64,000 nt of DNA from Plasmopara viticola (taxonomy: Eukaryota; Oomycota; Peronosporomycetes; Peronosporales; Peronosporaceae). The stretch covers positions 372,001 to 436,000 of the forward strand of contig MBPM02000002.1 in the NCBI GenBank assembly GCA_001695595.3, read 5' to 3'. The notes under the pieces are model-generated. The model was given only the letters and a program-made list of their open reading frames with translations. It made no database searches and was not told the DNA's origin. Positions 11,299 to 23,985 of this stretch are shown here, in pieces. Position 1 is the first letter of the stretch; the number at the start of each line of letters is the position of its first letter. A program made the translations under genes and the position numbers.

Positions 11299-14200
11299 TT
11301 TTTTTATTTGTACTTTATACCGGGGAGCTTCATATTTCGTTTTGACTACTTAACATTATGGGATTACAATGAGGCCCAATTTATGGCGCAACCGGTCACG
11401 TCAAAGTGTCTGATAAGCATGAAAGAGGACTCTTGGTCTGGTACTTACGCTTTCAAACAACTTTGTCGCAATGTGTAAGCTTATTGAAGCTCAATGGTGA
11501 GCACTGTGGTGTGATGAAACTATGGCGATTAAAACCCGAAAAACTTGCTTTGCGTATCCGCCCTAGTGTGTTTAAATTAGTTTGCATACCAGTGCGTACA
11601 ACAAGGGAATATTTGCGGCTATTTTGGCTACGTAACAAACTCTCTATCCTCTGCATGACCCACTACTACAAAGGCTCAATATAAATTTACTTCCTCTTAC
11701 TGTTGTAAGTCATGTACTAGTAATATCTGCAATAATTTTAGTTATGTTAAGCTAATCATACTCTGGCCAACAATCTATTTATATATTGGTCTCGCCATGA
11801 AAAAAACCCTCATCGACGACAAAAGCGTCGCTGCCTTCAAGTAGTGTACGAGAATGCACTCCAAGCATCTGTTGTTTTACTTCTTGCATCGGCCATCAGA
11901 ATCTCGCTAGCGACGGGGTCGTACCACACCTTGAGCAGATAGAAGTTAAAAAATCTTCCGGTGAGCGACAGTCTGAAGGGTATCGACGTACGCAAAAATA
12001 TACAGTCTAAAAATTGATTTATTTTAAGAATTGTATTCACTTCGACATTGCAAATTTTTCAACTTCGTAATTCAGACGGAGCCTAAATTCATCCCGGAGA
12101 ACATTGCAATACCACAGTATGCGGTGGTATGAATTCTGATAGGGTGGCTTGCAATGGGAGCCACCACCTCCTTCTAACAAAAAGAGACGTTTAACACAAA
12201 TTTCGATTTTGTGTAACGGTCGTTTTCATCCTCTCTCAGTAAGGCTTGGGTTACGTTCGGTAGGAGAGGGTTGAGTGGTGTCTATAACTGTCTACTTCTG
12301 ATCGAAAGGATGGTTAGGTCTAAGGACGACTAGGCAGACAGCACAGAAGTAGGGCTGCTGGTCGGCTGGACCACGAAGTCAACTTGAAAGAAGCTGCTTC
12401 GGCGTTACTGTTCCGAAATTGAACTCTCCAGCCGCACCTACTCGAACATCAGCGTATTCAGCAAGGTCTCCTCCTGCAATGACTACACTTTCAACAAAGG
12501 TCGCGACTACAACTAAGACTAAGTCTGCGAGAGCGGTTGCGTCGTTGCCGTACTTTAAGCGTTCACCCTCCAGAGAGCCGCTCAGAGTGCAGGAGCTCTA
12601 AAAGAGATAGTCACTGCATCGCGATGGGATTTATACGTCGACAGCTTTGGTTTCTTGAACCTTCAAATTTCAAGCGATGAAAATGGGAAAAACTCGCCTG
12701 ACCAAGGGCTACAAACAAAGAAAACCTCGGAATGTTAGCTTAACCCTAGGCCGCACTTAATTCGTCTTTGAAGGAGGCATCTCCTGCACGACCAAGTGCA
12801 AGATTTTGAGGTCTCTCTAAACGTCGACTCTGACGGTCAGACCTCAGCTTCCTCAAAGCGGACCCAGACCCTTGAGAGCCTTAAAGAGAAATTCAAGTGC
12901 TTTTAAACTAATTCATGAGATTTCCAGTCGGATCGACTGCTATGCTTCTCAGCTCAAAGCCTTACAATTGCGCCAGAAAGTCGTTTTACTTTGAAGAGAG
13001 CTACGAACTCTTAAGACGCACAAGATTAAGGCATCAGAATTGTGGCAAATAAGGTGGTAGCTAGAGTACGATCGGCTGTCGCATAGCAACTTGTCATTGC
13101 TTTGCCAGCAAGGTCAAGCGTGAAGACAACCCTTCGCTGAGGTATTGCAGGCACCGTAGGACTATTATAAAGCTTATGATCTGGAGGATCAGCATACCTC
13201 TTAAAGTGTCCCACGGAAGATGTTTGTGGTCGAGACCATTAGAAAGGCTAATGGTGTAAGCTGTGCATTATTTATGGACTCAGGTCCATAAGACGTTTGG
13301 TGCATCGATGTTTTTGTTTGTTCGTAAATACTGACCTCCCCTATTTCAAGTGATAGATTGTTTGCATTTTCATCTCCTCTAATAGACACAAGTGATATCT
13401 CTTTGCTTGCCTGGGCGGATGAAGTCGCGTTTCTACACTAATAATTAAGATCAGGCCTTTTCATCGCAAAGAAACCGACCTCAAATAAAAATTGAAATCA
13501 AGATGAAAAAGGGCTCATTTGTTCTTCCCCCACTTATTTCAGCCTGCGTGCTTCAAAGAGGTAGCGCAACGTTAGGGTATCTTAGCTCATTCGTTAAAGA
13601 TATGGGAAAGACCTTATGTTTCGTGAAACGCTCTGTTGAGTGCAAATATAGCTCAAGAAAGTTTATTGATCCACATGTGTAATACTTCAGCGATTACACT
13701 ACGCAGTGTGTCGTTGGCTGGTCCTTGCCGTTTAATCCTCAGTCTGCAAATGACCTGAAATCATCCGCAAATGATATCCTCGTAGATTAGAAAAATTGGC
13801 AAAAAGAAGCAATATTGTGATACTTTCTATCTGATGCCACTGCAATGACCATGGCCCACAAATGATGTATTCGTAAACAATTGGCTCCGGTTTGCTAGCT
13901 GAAACAGGAGAACACGTGTCAAACGCAGGTAGTGCTATGTTTATTTGTGCTCTCATTACCGACAAGCTGAAGATCATGTCAAGGCTCATAGACTCCCAAG
14001 TGTCCGCTGGTATTGGCAGGATTTTTTAATGAACCGACGTGTGAGCTGCTGGATCGACTCTCTGACAAATCTCGTAGATCTTTACATACTTGTTCACCCA
14101 CCTATACGTGACATCACCAATTTGCAGTAGATACCGCGGAAAATTGTTTTCTCTTGGATTCAATGACCTCTTATCGGACACCATGTGCCTTTGAAGGTTT

Positions 14201-16439
14201 TCTGCAGTTCAGGTTCGAACTTTGAGATAAACAAACATGTCACTAGTGCTGCCGCATTTGGCGAGGGCCAAACTTACTGGCACACTGCATACGAGCTCAT
14301 GGATTCCGGCCCAATTAATAGCTTGAACGACCAACAGTCGTTAATTACCAAGTATACCTCCTTTCCCACACCAAGGTGACCGCAAAGCTGCGTATTATGA
14401 GCCTGACTGTAAGTCTCGTAGATATAAGGAAATTTTAATCCTCAACATAATAAATAATGGGTCATACTGTATGAAACAAAGGCTTAACTTTTATTAAAAA
14501 TTGGAGTATCCTCGCACATTACCACGCCGACAATCACTTGTACAAGTCGTTACAATCATCGCTATTTAGAGCCTTCAGAAGAATAAAGCATATGTCATCT
14601 CGCACATATGTGGTTTAGAAAAACTCATCAGAAGGAGGGCATTGTTGTAGCTGATAGTCTGGACGATGCGAAAACGTATCAGCCAATGCACTCGGTTTCA
14701 TTCGCTCCTACCTAACCTCAAAGTTATGCCCCGCAAAAAAGAAAAGTCAATTTTACCAGAATAGAGACGAGTGAGTCTGGGCGCGATTGACGCATAATTT
14801 GTATCGATCACGAATGACGTCATGTTTAGCAGGTGATCCCTGAAAATAGCGAGAGCATTCTTTATTGTTTATGATGATTGAGCTAATTGTACTCGACCGC
14901 TTTGAACAACCGATACTTAAGCGAAATCATCTGGTCTTGCCCTTTCGCGTCTAACTGCACAAGCGCAGATCAAACGGCAAAAATCAGGCGTGTCTCGGGC
15001 AACACTAGTTGGTGAATTTTGATTTGGCTTAGGCGGGCCAACTATTCTAGACAAGTGTTGTGCAGATAACAAAGAAACTATTTGGCTACTGTCCAGTCTT
15101 TTAAAAAGGACACACAATAGGCTTGAGAAGTTCAACATAAAAAAACTCTTGACAGAGTGCAAAACATCCTTTACAGCCGGCAGTTCTAGCCATGCGAATA
15201 CTTGAAGTATATCTCGCCTAATCGTGCTGGCCAATCCACAGTGACTTTGATCTTAATTCTTCAAAGTTGTGCTCCCAGTGAAGCACCCAAAAAAGACTTT
15301 TTTCGCCGAAGACGTTCTTGCCTTCATGAGCTTTAGATTATGCGTGCATGAGCTCGATCACTGCTCGCAAGTGAACAGTATATGTTCCCGTGTATGTTTC
15401 TCCTTGTTTTAACTTTGCATGACTGAAAACATTAGAGTACGTCCGAGCATACGCCCTCGAGGGCTTGTACAAAGCGTCATTGGATATGGGTACGTCACAG
15501 GCACGCATATACCTCTCGAGCATGACCTTTTGTACTAAAAGCGTATCGCTCTAATGCTATCGTGATCGGGTGAATTTCACTCTCTCGTTACATAAATTTG
15601 CTGATTGAAGTCGATTGTGCCTATGTTTTATGCAGCACATTATATCTATAGTTGAAGTCGGTGCCGGGGTGATGAACGCGTTCAGCTTGGTAAGCGTGTA
15701 CGATGCGCTAGGCTTTCTGTCACAAAAATTCGGTGTGTAATAAGGAACCTCACGCTCCAAAACTATCCTCTGCTTTTAAATCTTGCTTACGATTGTGTCA
15801 ATGACATCAGACTGTTCCTAAACAGCCATGTTACGTACATATCTATTTGATGATGATGCCAGAGGAGGATCTCCTCCAGTTTCATATAAATCATAGTATT
15901 CCAGGTCTATTTCGTGCGTTTGGGAGCCCCTCAATTCCTTTGAGACCTTTTAATTCAACAGCAAGGTGATTTTCGTCTCTTCTATAGCTCGTATGACCAC
16001 TGCTTAAATAATTACAAACCTCTTCAAGCTCTGCCATGGATTTTTATTTTCCAGCTCAAGCGGAGCTTTCACAGAAAGAATAGGCTCAAACTTTTCCTGC
16101 TTTGACAGTACCAGTTCAAGTCGTAGCAAGAGTTTGTGGCCAAGCTCGATTGCCGTTAATCGGTCTAAGTTCTAGAGGAACTTCTTGTCATGGCAAGGCA
16201 TTCTGAGCTGCTCACTGACCTCCATGTCTCATCGTCTTCTTTTTATGTCGTGTTTACGTCGACATGATCGATCATTGACGCACTGACGTCTACAGTAACA
16301 TACATCGAGGAGGCGCGCTCATAAAAGCCCTGCCCCGCAGATCGTTTGCCGCTCCGTATGGATTAAAAAGGTAGTGCCTTCGATACTGCGACTTCGATTC
16401 AAGTCGAACATAGTGATCACTGTCCACCAAGGTCGTCAT
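11299..16439. other. Gene-poor stretch; possible Gypsy-type leader near 12.2-12.6 kb
   Basis: No intact gene is visible in 5.1 kb. Around 12,110-12,180 there are small hairpins (ATACCAC/GTGGTAT and GTGGCT/AGCCAC). At 12,210 the sequence TGTAACGG begins what could be the end of a retrotransposon LTR, followed at 12,419-12,601 by a 60-codon serine/threonine/alanine-rich frame, which would suit the start of a Gag protein. No primer-binding site, protease or polymerase was found, so this is weak. The remaining frames are short, overlap on both strands, and carry no motif I recognise. Confidence 0.3.
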
Positions 16440-16620
16440 ACAATATGTCATGCACTACTCGATCGTGATGCTTTGGCCTAATTCCAGCCACATCTTGCAT
16501 GCCATACAGCAGATGCTGTTCACTACGACCGCTGCTAAGTGGATAACCTGCCTATGTGCATTACCAGAGCCTCGCTCATGATGCCTTGGTGTAAGGCCAA
16601 CCATAAAATTGCAAGCGTTG
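16440..16620. repeat. Two degenerate copies of a repeat family also present at 38.1-38.9 kb
   Basis: Two diverged units in tandem share the words 'gatgcYttgg', 'aaggccaaccat/ttccagccac', 'gcatgcCATACAG' and 'ctacgaccgctgctaag'. The same words, in the same order, occur in the repeat tract at 38.1-38.9 kb (for instance 'ccgccttggctcaacgccaa' there). Unit length is about 105-120 bp. Probably fragments of one dispersed repeat, perhaps LTR-derived. Confidence 0.45.
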
Positions 16621-16959
16621 TCCACGACGATCGTTGCTAGATATGCTACGTGCTGATTTTTTACATGCAGCGACAGGGCCTTTGCGTTGGCACTTTGGCA
16701 CTACTTCAACCGTGTCACTCACGACGTATCTTTCGAGCACCGCTCGGTGGATCCACGCACAGCGGTGAGGCCTCGCACATTGCTTTGACTCAATAGTAAC
16801 CATGCCATCACTTTCATGCAAAAGATGCTGCTTCCTGCAAGCATCACGTATAGGCTTACTCCCCACGCTCATGACACTTATTTTGATTCCCATCTTCAAT
16901 ACAATACGAAGGTGTCCAGCTTTTTGATATTTATGGTCTTGTCACGCATCCAAGTCCAA

Positions 16960-18168
16960 GATCAAACGCATTCCACGCTAATAAAGTCGAGGGACCACCC
17001 GTAATTCAATTGAAGCTTAGATACGAGAATTCTTAAAAGCAGTCCATGGTCTACTGAAACTCTCCGCAAACGTTTGCGCAACAAGCATATTGGTTTTGCA
17101 AATACTAAACCTTCAATTTCTTCCCATGACTTCTCGTGCCTAATGTGGGCTACCATTTTTACATGGCATAGTAAACAAATAGTTGGCCGTGTATCCAGAT
17201 CTTTTTGGTTGAAGCATTTGCAGCAGGAGACATCCAGCCGCAAATGCCCGCCCCATTTGCGAAAAAATGAAGACGAAGCATTCTTAAATGCAAGTATGCT
17301 GGTCAGAGCTCGGACAGGCCAGCAGCAGCATGGCAAGTATTTTTTTTCTGATGAAATTTGGCTCGACGAGCCTTCTCTACACTTTATTTTTTAGAGTTGA
17401 GCGTTTAAATTGCTTCCTCAAAGAAAGTCGGGTGTACTCGGGTAGGGTGACGCTCGAGTGCAGTCCGTCCATGAAGCCGATGAGTGTGACCTCCTTTATG
17501 ACAATCTAGAGCACTCGACTCCTGGACCAACTCTACATGCTTTCATTACTCTGTCAGACTTCGGGAAAGTGTAACCTCACAAGCTATGCCATGAGCAGAT
17601 TGGTAACTCCCACGAACACTGCCTTCAAACCGACAGTTACAAATCTCATCGATGTCTCCCTTTGCTCCTATTCCGACCACGTTTTTAGCTTTATTCCATG
17701 TATCCCGCAGCACAGCCAGACTCTTCTTTAGCTGACGCTTAAGCGCACTTAAACAAAGCGCCGCTTCAACTGCTATATTGCGCGTAAGTGTCCGTGCATG
17801 TGCTAGCCTACCAATCTTCGAGACTGCTAGAGTCAGTCGCTGATACTCCGGCCACATCGATGTGACCATCGAGGCCATTTTGGTCTCTCGGATCCAGATC
17901 AAGTGATCCTCGTCTATCTTCACATAAATATGTCTACGCTTACTGTAAGTGGGTTCGGTTTTGGTGGGGCATACGCCGTAGGTGCCGGCGTCTTTGAGGC
18001 AGACGACTCCATCATTTTTTGCTGATGACGTTCTAATAGGGCACTCTCAAAGCTGAAGAACGCCTTAAGACACGCCTTGATCGTTTTGATTTCAAATGGT
18101 TCACATTCTTGGGGCCAAGCAAGACTGTCACACTGCATTTCCTCAGAATGGTAAGCATAGTGCTCCAT
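16960..18168 (-). pseudogene. Possible decayed START/FYVE-family gene
   Basis: Three minus-strand frames follow each other (18168-17920, 17923-17546, 17336-16962). The last has cysteine pairs in FYVE-like order: GHLRLDVSCCKCFN, then TRPTICLLCHVKMVAHIR, resembling the second half of a degenerate FYVE finger. A short segment near 17,440-17,490 (LIGFMDGLHSSVTLPEY) recalls the end of START domains that precede FYVE in the large oomycete START-FYVE family. Frames do not join with normal splice sites and the first finger half is missing, so it is a remnant at best. The family link is my inference from spacing; the frames could also be unrelated. Confidence 0.3.
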
Positions 18169-18819
18169 TTTTACAAAGAAAAATTTCTAGAAAATTAGGA
18201 ATGAGGTGGTGCGGTGCTGCTGAGGCCTTCGTTTAAAGAAAGGATAAATTCGGTCTGTAGCTCTTGTTCTATACTGTAGCCATAATGAGTCGCAGATCGC
18301 TATTTCAATGACTAGTATGAGCTTTAATACCGATACATTGTGTAAAGCTGAAGTAACTGTCCCTTACTCTTGTCAGGTAGATATGACTACTCTCTAGCAG
18401 AGCAGTTGTTACCAATAGGCATATTTTAAGCTATGCACTGCTTGTTGTATGTTAATTACTGCCTATAGCCACATTTATTGGCTGTACCGACTAGTGTGTG
18501 ATCGTAAAATTTCAAGCAAGCCGACACGACTGTCGGAGTATCCTTTGATCATTCGGCAGTCAGGGATCTTCACGAAATTTACGATAGCAACTCTACTTTA
18601 TGTGAGCACGCGCGTCAGGGTCAGCAAATCTATCATTTGGTTGCGCAAGGTGCTCTGTATCTTCCTTTTAAAGTCTACTTTTGGAAGGATCCATTTCCAG
18701 CGCCGCTGTGGCAGCTTTGACAGTCGCGTTTGATCCTTAGAGTCTTCAGACGCAGGAAAAATAGCTTGAGATAAAATGAAGGAGATCACAAGCTAATAAA
18801 AAGTAAACGCCAATACAAA
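18169..18819. other. Intergenic, nothing recognised
   Basis: AT-rich, no supported gene. A 94-codon plus-strand frame at 18,449-18,733 lacks any recognisable domain. Confidence 0.35.
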
Positions 18820-19030
18820 GCTGTCTTTGGCGTGGGATGCTGGGGCTTTCCGGTCAGTGGGTTGTCCTATTACTATATTGTTCGGGTGCGGGTCGGTAGG
18901 GCAACGTCACATGATTGCTCGTTTCCTCAGCAAACATTCTCTGGCTGCCTTATTTTGAATCCTACAAGTGTCGAACCAGATACCTATTGGTTTCGGGTCG
19001 AGCGACTAATCACTTGAGCCACGGTGTCGA
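18820..19030 (-). mobile_element. tRNA-derived SINE
   Basis: On the minus strand the head at 19027-18969 has an A-box-like TGGCTCAAGTGATTAGTCG and a B-box-like GGTATCTGGTTCGACAC about 30 bases later, as in the internal promoter of RNA polymerase III genes. It does not fold as a working tRNA. The body contains GACCCGCACCCGAACAAT, which matches a second copy at 25.96-26.15 kb (AACCCGCACTCAAAATGG). Two diverged copies with the same head and body support a SINE family; tRNA-headed SINEs are known from oomycetes. Confidence 0.55.
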
Positions 19031-19417
19031 TAGAATAAAAGGAGCACTACACAGCGCGACCTTAATACGATTATGTAGAAGTCTGCAGCACCGTAAAAAG
19101 CAATTGGATAGAGATATAGAAAAAGCTGTGTTTAGTGACTAGAGTTTTGAAGTCGACGCCTTACATATTAATGTTTAAGTATATGATATTATATTGTTCG
19201 GGACTTTAATTCTAAAAAAAGGGGACTGACTTTAATAGCAGACCTCTCTAGTTCAACCTCCGAGGCTGAGCTCTTCTTCCTCAGTTGAAAGAACTGGAAG
19301 GCCCTATACTCCAATCGTAGATCCTGCAGGTCTAAGACCGCGGCACCATCCTGCCGGGTGCAATAATAAATTGTCCTCACTCTTCGCCTTCACTCTCCTG
19401 TCGAGGTTTGGTTCGCT
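19031..19417. other. Intergenic, 3' side of ornithine decarboxylase
   Basis: 387 bp without a supported gene; would hold the 3' UTR of the ornithine decarboxylase gene on the minus strand. Confidence 0.4.
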
Positions 19418-20863
19418 TTAGTGCACAAACTGCTGCTGGTCATCCGCCACATACTTTGAATCAAAATAAATCTTGTGCGGGCGCTGAAAACCGTTAAAGT
19501 CCGAGCCTGCAGCGCATGTGTAGGCGCCCATACTCGGAAATAGGATCCACTGACCAACGTTCAGCAACGGCAACTCCACCTCCTTCATGATGCAGTCCAT
19601 GCCATCGCAGGTTGGACCCCAGAGACTCGCTTTGTGCATTGGCGTAGCATTGAGCGAGACTCCGTCCGACATGATCACAGGGTGAATGGTTGGGTGGTCG
19701 TACACCATACAGTTGAACGATGCGTATAGTCCATCATTCACAAAATACATATAATTAGGTGTTTGACCCGCACCTGCCGTGCTGGCGAGCAAAGGTGGCT
19801 GACCCGATACTTCAAAAGTGGGGGCGACTTTGCGACCAATGACATTGACGGCCAATGTGTGGGTGGATGCAGCGAAGAACCGTCCTGGCTCTGAAATCAC
19901 CTTCACATCGCTATCTTGAGGAAAATGAAAAGCTAGCGACTTCTTCAGCTCGCGGGCGCAATCTTCAAATTGAATTGGACCGTTATCTGACCCAGGAAAA
20001 CCGCCGCCAATGTCCAGAAGGTTAAAATTAAATCCAATTGAGTAACCAATGTCAAAGACTTTGCGAGCACGAGCCACGGCGTTTGAATAGGCTTCGACAT
20101 TAAAACAGCCACTGCCAACGTGGAAACTGACGCCAATCACGTCGAGATTCAAAGCCTTGGCGTGATTAAGAATATCAGGAACATCATGTACCATAGCCCC
20201 AAATTTCGTGCCAAGGCGGCAAATAGAGTTGGAATCGTCCACATAGAGCCGAAGCACGAGCTTGGCGTTGGGGTTAATGGTATGGATCTTGGTGAGTTCA
20301 TCTTGAGAGTCAAAAGTCATCAAGTCGACGCCGCGAGCGTGCGCAAAAGCGATCTGAGAGCCTTGTTTGCATGGGTTGGCGTAGATAATGTCGCTGGCAG
20401 CAACGCCATTGTCAAGCACAGAGCTAATCTCCGTCTGGCTAGCACAGTCAAAGCCGGCTCCAAGGCGAGCTAATCCTTGAATTAGAGCTGGATCTGGGTT
20501 GCATTTGACTGCGTAGTATGGCCGGACTTCGGGTAAGTACTGGTCCCACAGTTTAAAACGGTCTTCCACTGCGGCCGTGTCCACGACGTAAAAGGCATCA
20601 CGCTGACTCGCAGGCGTATTGCCAAGGCTATGAATCTGAGTCTGTAGCTGCGTCAAAATAGCTGCGTTGAGCTGCAAACGCTGCAGCTCAGGTGGCGGTT
20701 TGGCGTTCGTAGAAGCCGTGGCTAGGTCACTGGATAGCAGTGTAGCGCGCGCCGCCTGTGTGCTCATACAGTGCGCGACAGCGGATCGCTCATGGCCAAA
20801 TCTGCTCGCCAAGCGTGACGCGCTCGTGAGCGCCGCGCGGGAGCGTCGGAAAAGCAGAGCCAT
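19418..20863 (-). CDS. ODC: Ornithine decarboxylase
   Basis: The enzyme converts ornithine to putrescine, the first committed step of polyamine synthesis, using pyridoxal phosphate in an alanine-racemase-fold barrel. Starting at the ATG at 20863 it has 481 residues in one exon. Diagnostic blocks are all present: YYAVKCNPD (PLP-binding lysine), GAGFDCAS, VIGVSFHVGSGC, LLDIGGGFPG, ISEPGRFF, and near the C-terminus WGPTCDGMD with the catalytic cysteine. Plain eukaryotic ODC has about 420-460 residues. The extra length is an N-terminal leader of about 40-60 residues rich in Arg, Ser and Ala without acidic residues at first (MALLFRRSRAALTSASRLA), as in mitochondrial targeting peptides; an internal Met (MSTQAARA) could give a cytosolic form. 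An initiator-like site lies 37 bp upstream. Confidence 0.95.
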   Translation of the reverse strand: MALLFRRSRAALTSASRLASRFGHERSAVAHCMSTQAARATLLSSDLATASTNAKPPPELQRLQLNAAILTQLQTQIHSLGNTPASQRDAFYVVDTAAVEDRFKLWDQYLPEVRPYYAVKCNPDPALIQGLARLGAGFDCASQTEISSVLDNGVAASDIIYANPCKQGSQIAFAHARGVDLMTFDSQDELTKIHTINPNAKLVLRLYVDDSNSICRLGTKFGAMVHDVPDILNHAKALNLDVIGVSFHVGSGCFNVEAYSNAVARARKVFDIGYSIGFNFNLLDIGGGFPGSDNGPIQFEDCARELKKSLAFHFPQDSDVKVISEPGRFFAASTHTLAVNVIGRKVAPTFEVSGQPPLLASTAGAGQTPNYMYFVNDGLYASFNCMVYDHPTIHPVIMSDGVSLNATPMHKASLWGPTCDGMDCIMKEVELPLLNVGQWILFPSMGAYTCAAGSDFNGFQRPHKIYFDSKYVADDQQQFVH

Positions 20864-20899
20864 TTCGGGAAGCGAACGAAGGAATGCGCACGTGTGGAT

Positions 20900-20913
20900 T
20901 AATTTGGAAATGA
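20900..20913 (-). promoter_or_regulatory. Oomycete initiator-like element
   Basis: On the minus strand the sequence TCATTTCCAAATTA matches 13 of 14 positions of the oomycete initiator consensus (TCAYTTYYNNWTTT-like), which sits at transcription starts just upstream of the start codon. It lies 37 bp before the ornithine decarboxylase ATG, a typical distance. Confidence 0.6.
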
Positions 20914-21759
20914 AAGTGTGAGATATTAGCGGATGGAGGCCAAATCCACGTTGCAGTGACAACACACACTCTGCAGAGTCGAAAGCGGTAGGGAGGTAGG
21001 TTGGTACCTTGGAGACCTTTTTTAGACGTTTGAGTATGAGAAGGGATTGGCTGCCAGCCAGCCGTTACTATATGCATTGAAGCTTTGCACAAAAAAAGAG
21101 CCGGCCTTTCATTGACTAGAAGTAAGTTGGTTTCAACCATGTGCGACGAGGGGAGGACGCTTGCTCGCATGCTGCTCTGTCAAGAGTGATCAGCTTTTTT
21201 ATTACTTGGTGCTCATCGCAGCGATATATAGTAGAAAATTGTGAGAAGTGCCAAGTCGGTTTTGCACGCTATTGTCAACTTTGGCTTGAGAATAAAAGTT
21301 AGGCACTGACAAGATTGCACGGTGTCGCCGATCCTCAGACGTTGGTGGACATATGTCTACAAGCTATTGAGATCTCTATGTATTGTCAACACCTTGCTCT
21401 TCCCTGAGCGCGCATGGCACCTCGAGCCATCATTTTTTACCATATTTAACGAGAGTGCAAAGTTCGAAATGCTAGTCAAATATTTGAGGCATAAGTGGTT
21501 TCTCGAGTTTGACGTTTCCTCTACAATCATCCCCACTGAGAGCTTCGATGAAGCCGAGCCTTTGGAAGGGCGTCTTGTTACTCACGAAACTGTCCGTTTT
21601 CTCATTCCCATTGGTGGTTCCGCCTTGAGAACGTGCACCACAAATCTCCAAAGGTCGTAGGAACCGAAAATTCATGATCCACAACGGTTCAGACTAGCGA
21701 GGGATAACAAAAATTTATCCTATCCATTGTTGGCTTTAGCGCACTTATATTTACTGCTA
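20914..21759. other. Intergenic between ODC and APC7
   Basis: Contains the upstream region of the ODC gene and the 3' region of the APC7 gene. Small frames (for example 21,322-21,660) overlap on both strands and show no domain. Confidence 0.4.
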
Positions 21760-23985
21760 CTACGAGGACAAATACTCGCTCGCTTCCATCGATCCCTCGT
21801 GTTCCTCTGGGTCCAACTGCTCCATACTATTGTTAAGTTCGTCTGGGTCTTCGCCACGCATCAGCTTTTCAAGTCGTTCCAGTCCTTGCAACGCCTCGGT
21901 CGAGCCCGGATGTAGCTGAAGCGCTTGGTGAAAATATTTCAATGCCTCTGCGTACTGCTTATCCAACGAATAAACATGCGCCAACTTTGTAAAAACCTCT
22001 TCGCGTGGGTGGCGCTCGCCTAGTGCATGCAGTCTACGAAGCCACAGTTAATTTAAACAACAATTAAGTCAAATCATGCGGTCGCAAATCGCTAAATGGA
22101 TAGTATAGACCTGTCAATGGCGCCGCGCAAGTTTCCATCTTCAACTAGCAAGTCTGTCAGCGCAAAATTGGTGGAGAGTTTGTGAGGTTCCATTGACAAG
22201 GCCTTGTGAAGGGCCAAGCGTGCTTGTTCCCGGTGTTCCGAACTCAGTGCAAGAACACTTCCAAAGAGCACAAAGCTTTGTGCCTTGAGTGGAAACAACT
22301 TGACGACACTCTTGGCAGTTGCCAAGGCTTCCTTGAATCGATTTACGCCAAGTGCATACAAATCGCAGTAGCTGGTAATAATACCCGTAAAAGCCTCCAT
22401 CGACCGCGTAAGGCGGCACGCTGTCCAGTATGCTTTTAATGCAGGCTGGGGACGATTCATCCGCAGTAAAATTTCACCTCGCAGCAAATGTGCCGGTGCG
22501 TAACGAGGCTGCTCTGCAATGGCACTCTCAGAGAATTGCAAAGCTGCTTCGTAGTCTCCCTTCATATCGTTATAATATGCAGCAGCAAGCCACGATTCTG
22601 CGCGCGTACTATTTATCGTAAATAGTTCTTGGACCAATTCATTAAGGTTCGTGCTCAATTTCGCTTTGCGTAAACAGTTGGCGTAGCGGTCCATACACGT
22701 CAAGTTTAGATTGTCTACTTGACGTGCACGCTTAAAGGTTACACGTGCTTGATGAAGTAGCTCTTGCTCTAACTCGAGCCGTCCCTTGAGCAATAAGCAG
22801 TGGAGGTTGTTAGGAAAGACTTGATTTAGCGCATTAAACGATTCAACGGCCGCTACGAACGTATTAATTATCATCAATGTATCAGATCGTGGTTTAAGGA
22901 CAAAGCAAGAAGCTTTGCCATGTACCATACCATTGCAATTTCCTCGCCTGGCCTCTATGTGAGCTGTCACCAACGTCTGCATCCACAAAACATCTTGTTC
23001 AGATGGACCTGTTTTGTCTTTGTATCTGCTAGGTGCAGTGTGAGTGTAGAATTGTTTAATCTCATATTGAGATTCATTGACCGGTGGTCCTTTGGCATTT
23101 TGGTCAGTCTTCGTTGTTGCGTCCGACCCTGCAAACGCATCCAATGAGGCATCTTGTGCTGTTGCTAGCTCAGCAAGAGCTAACGCTGCTTCTAATGCAT
23201 ACGGATTCTGTCGTAATGCAGCCATATAACTCTCCTCTGCCTTACTTGCAAGTCCTTCGTTCATGTACAACTTCCCAAGTAGTAGATTCATGCTCAAGCT
23301 TCGATCTTCGAGCGGTGTCGATTTTAGCTGCCGCAATTGTATCCGTGTAAAATACTAAATAATTTCGAGCTAAATTGCAATCAGCCTTACCACTTCAATG
23401 GCTTCGTGAATAAGTTGGAGCTCCACATAGCACTTGGCCACCTTAAGTTTCATCTCCAGCTCTTGCTCCCTCGCTACCCCTTTCATATCCTTGCAGCTAT
23501 GACGGTAGTACCGCTATATTAAATCGTCAAAAACAAACCACAGTAACTCCTTCATTACACGCTCAACATCAATCGTCTTGACCTACAATAGCACGCTTGT
23601 ATTCGCGCTTTACAAACATTAAATCCGCAAATAAGCACAATGTCTTGGAGTGGAACGCAGGCGACAGCGCCCTGGCATCACACATTGCTGATTGAGAACT
23701 TTCTATCTTACTTCGAGATAGAACGCTCTCACCATACCCATTAGAGTCGCTTCCCTTACTTCGCTGAGCCTCTGCCTCTGATGAAAACGATGCCGCGGCC
23801 ACCAGTAGCTCGCCCAATATCTGAGCCGAATCCAAATCCCCACTATGTAGAAAAAGTTGCAGTTGCTGCTGCATTAGCTCTGCATCAAAATGTTTGAGTG
23901 GTGGAGTGGTTGTGCTGCTTGAAACGTCCTTGCGCCGGCTTGGTTGCAATTCAATTGCACGCCGTTTCTTATTAGGCCGCTCCAT
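21760..23985 (-). CDS. APC7: Anaphase-promoting complex subunit 7 (TPR protein)
   Basis: APC7 is a TPR scaffold subunit of the anaphase-promoting complex, the ubiquitin ligase that triggers anaphase and mitotic exit. Four minus-strand exons fit: 23985-23587, 23513-23391, 23327-22111 and 22033-21760, with GT-AG introns of 73, 63 and 77 bp; total about 670 residues (human about 565). The exon 2-3 join gives AIEVLKSTPLEDRS followed by NLLLGKLYMNEGLASKA, which aligns without gaps to the APC7 block AIAIL...NMMLANLYKKAG. Tandem 34-residue TPRs follow (AEESYMAALRQNPYALEAALAL, YEAALQFSESAIAEQPRYAPAHLLRGEILL, AEALKYFHQALQLHPGSTEAL). The end is acidic, as in the family. The N-terminal 30 residues carry a basic KKRR motif. 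Confidence 0.85.

Noticed and set aside
18969..19027. A complete tRNA gene.
   Set aside because: A and B boxes are present but the acceptor and anticodon stems do not fold; it is a SINE head.
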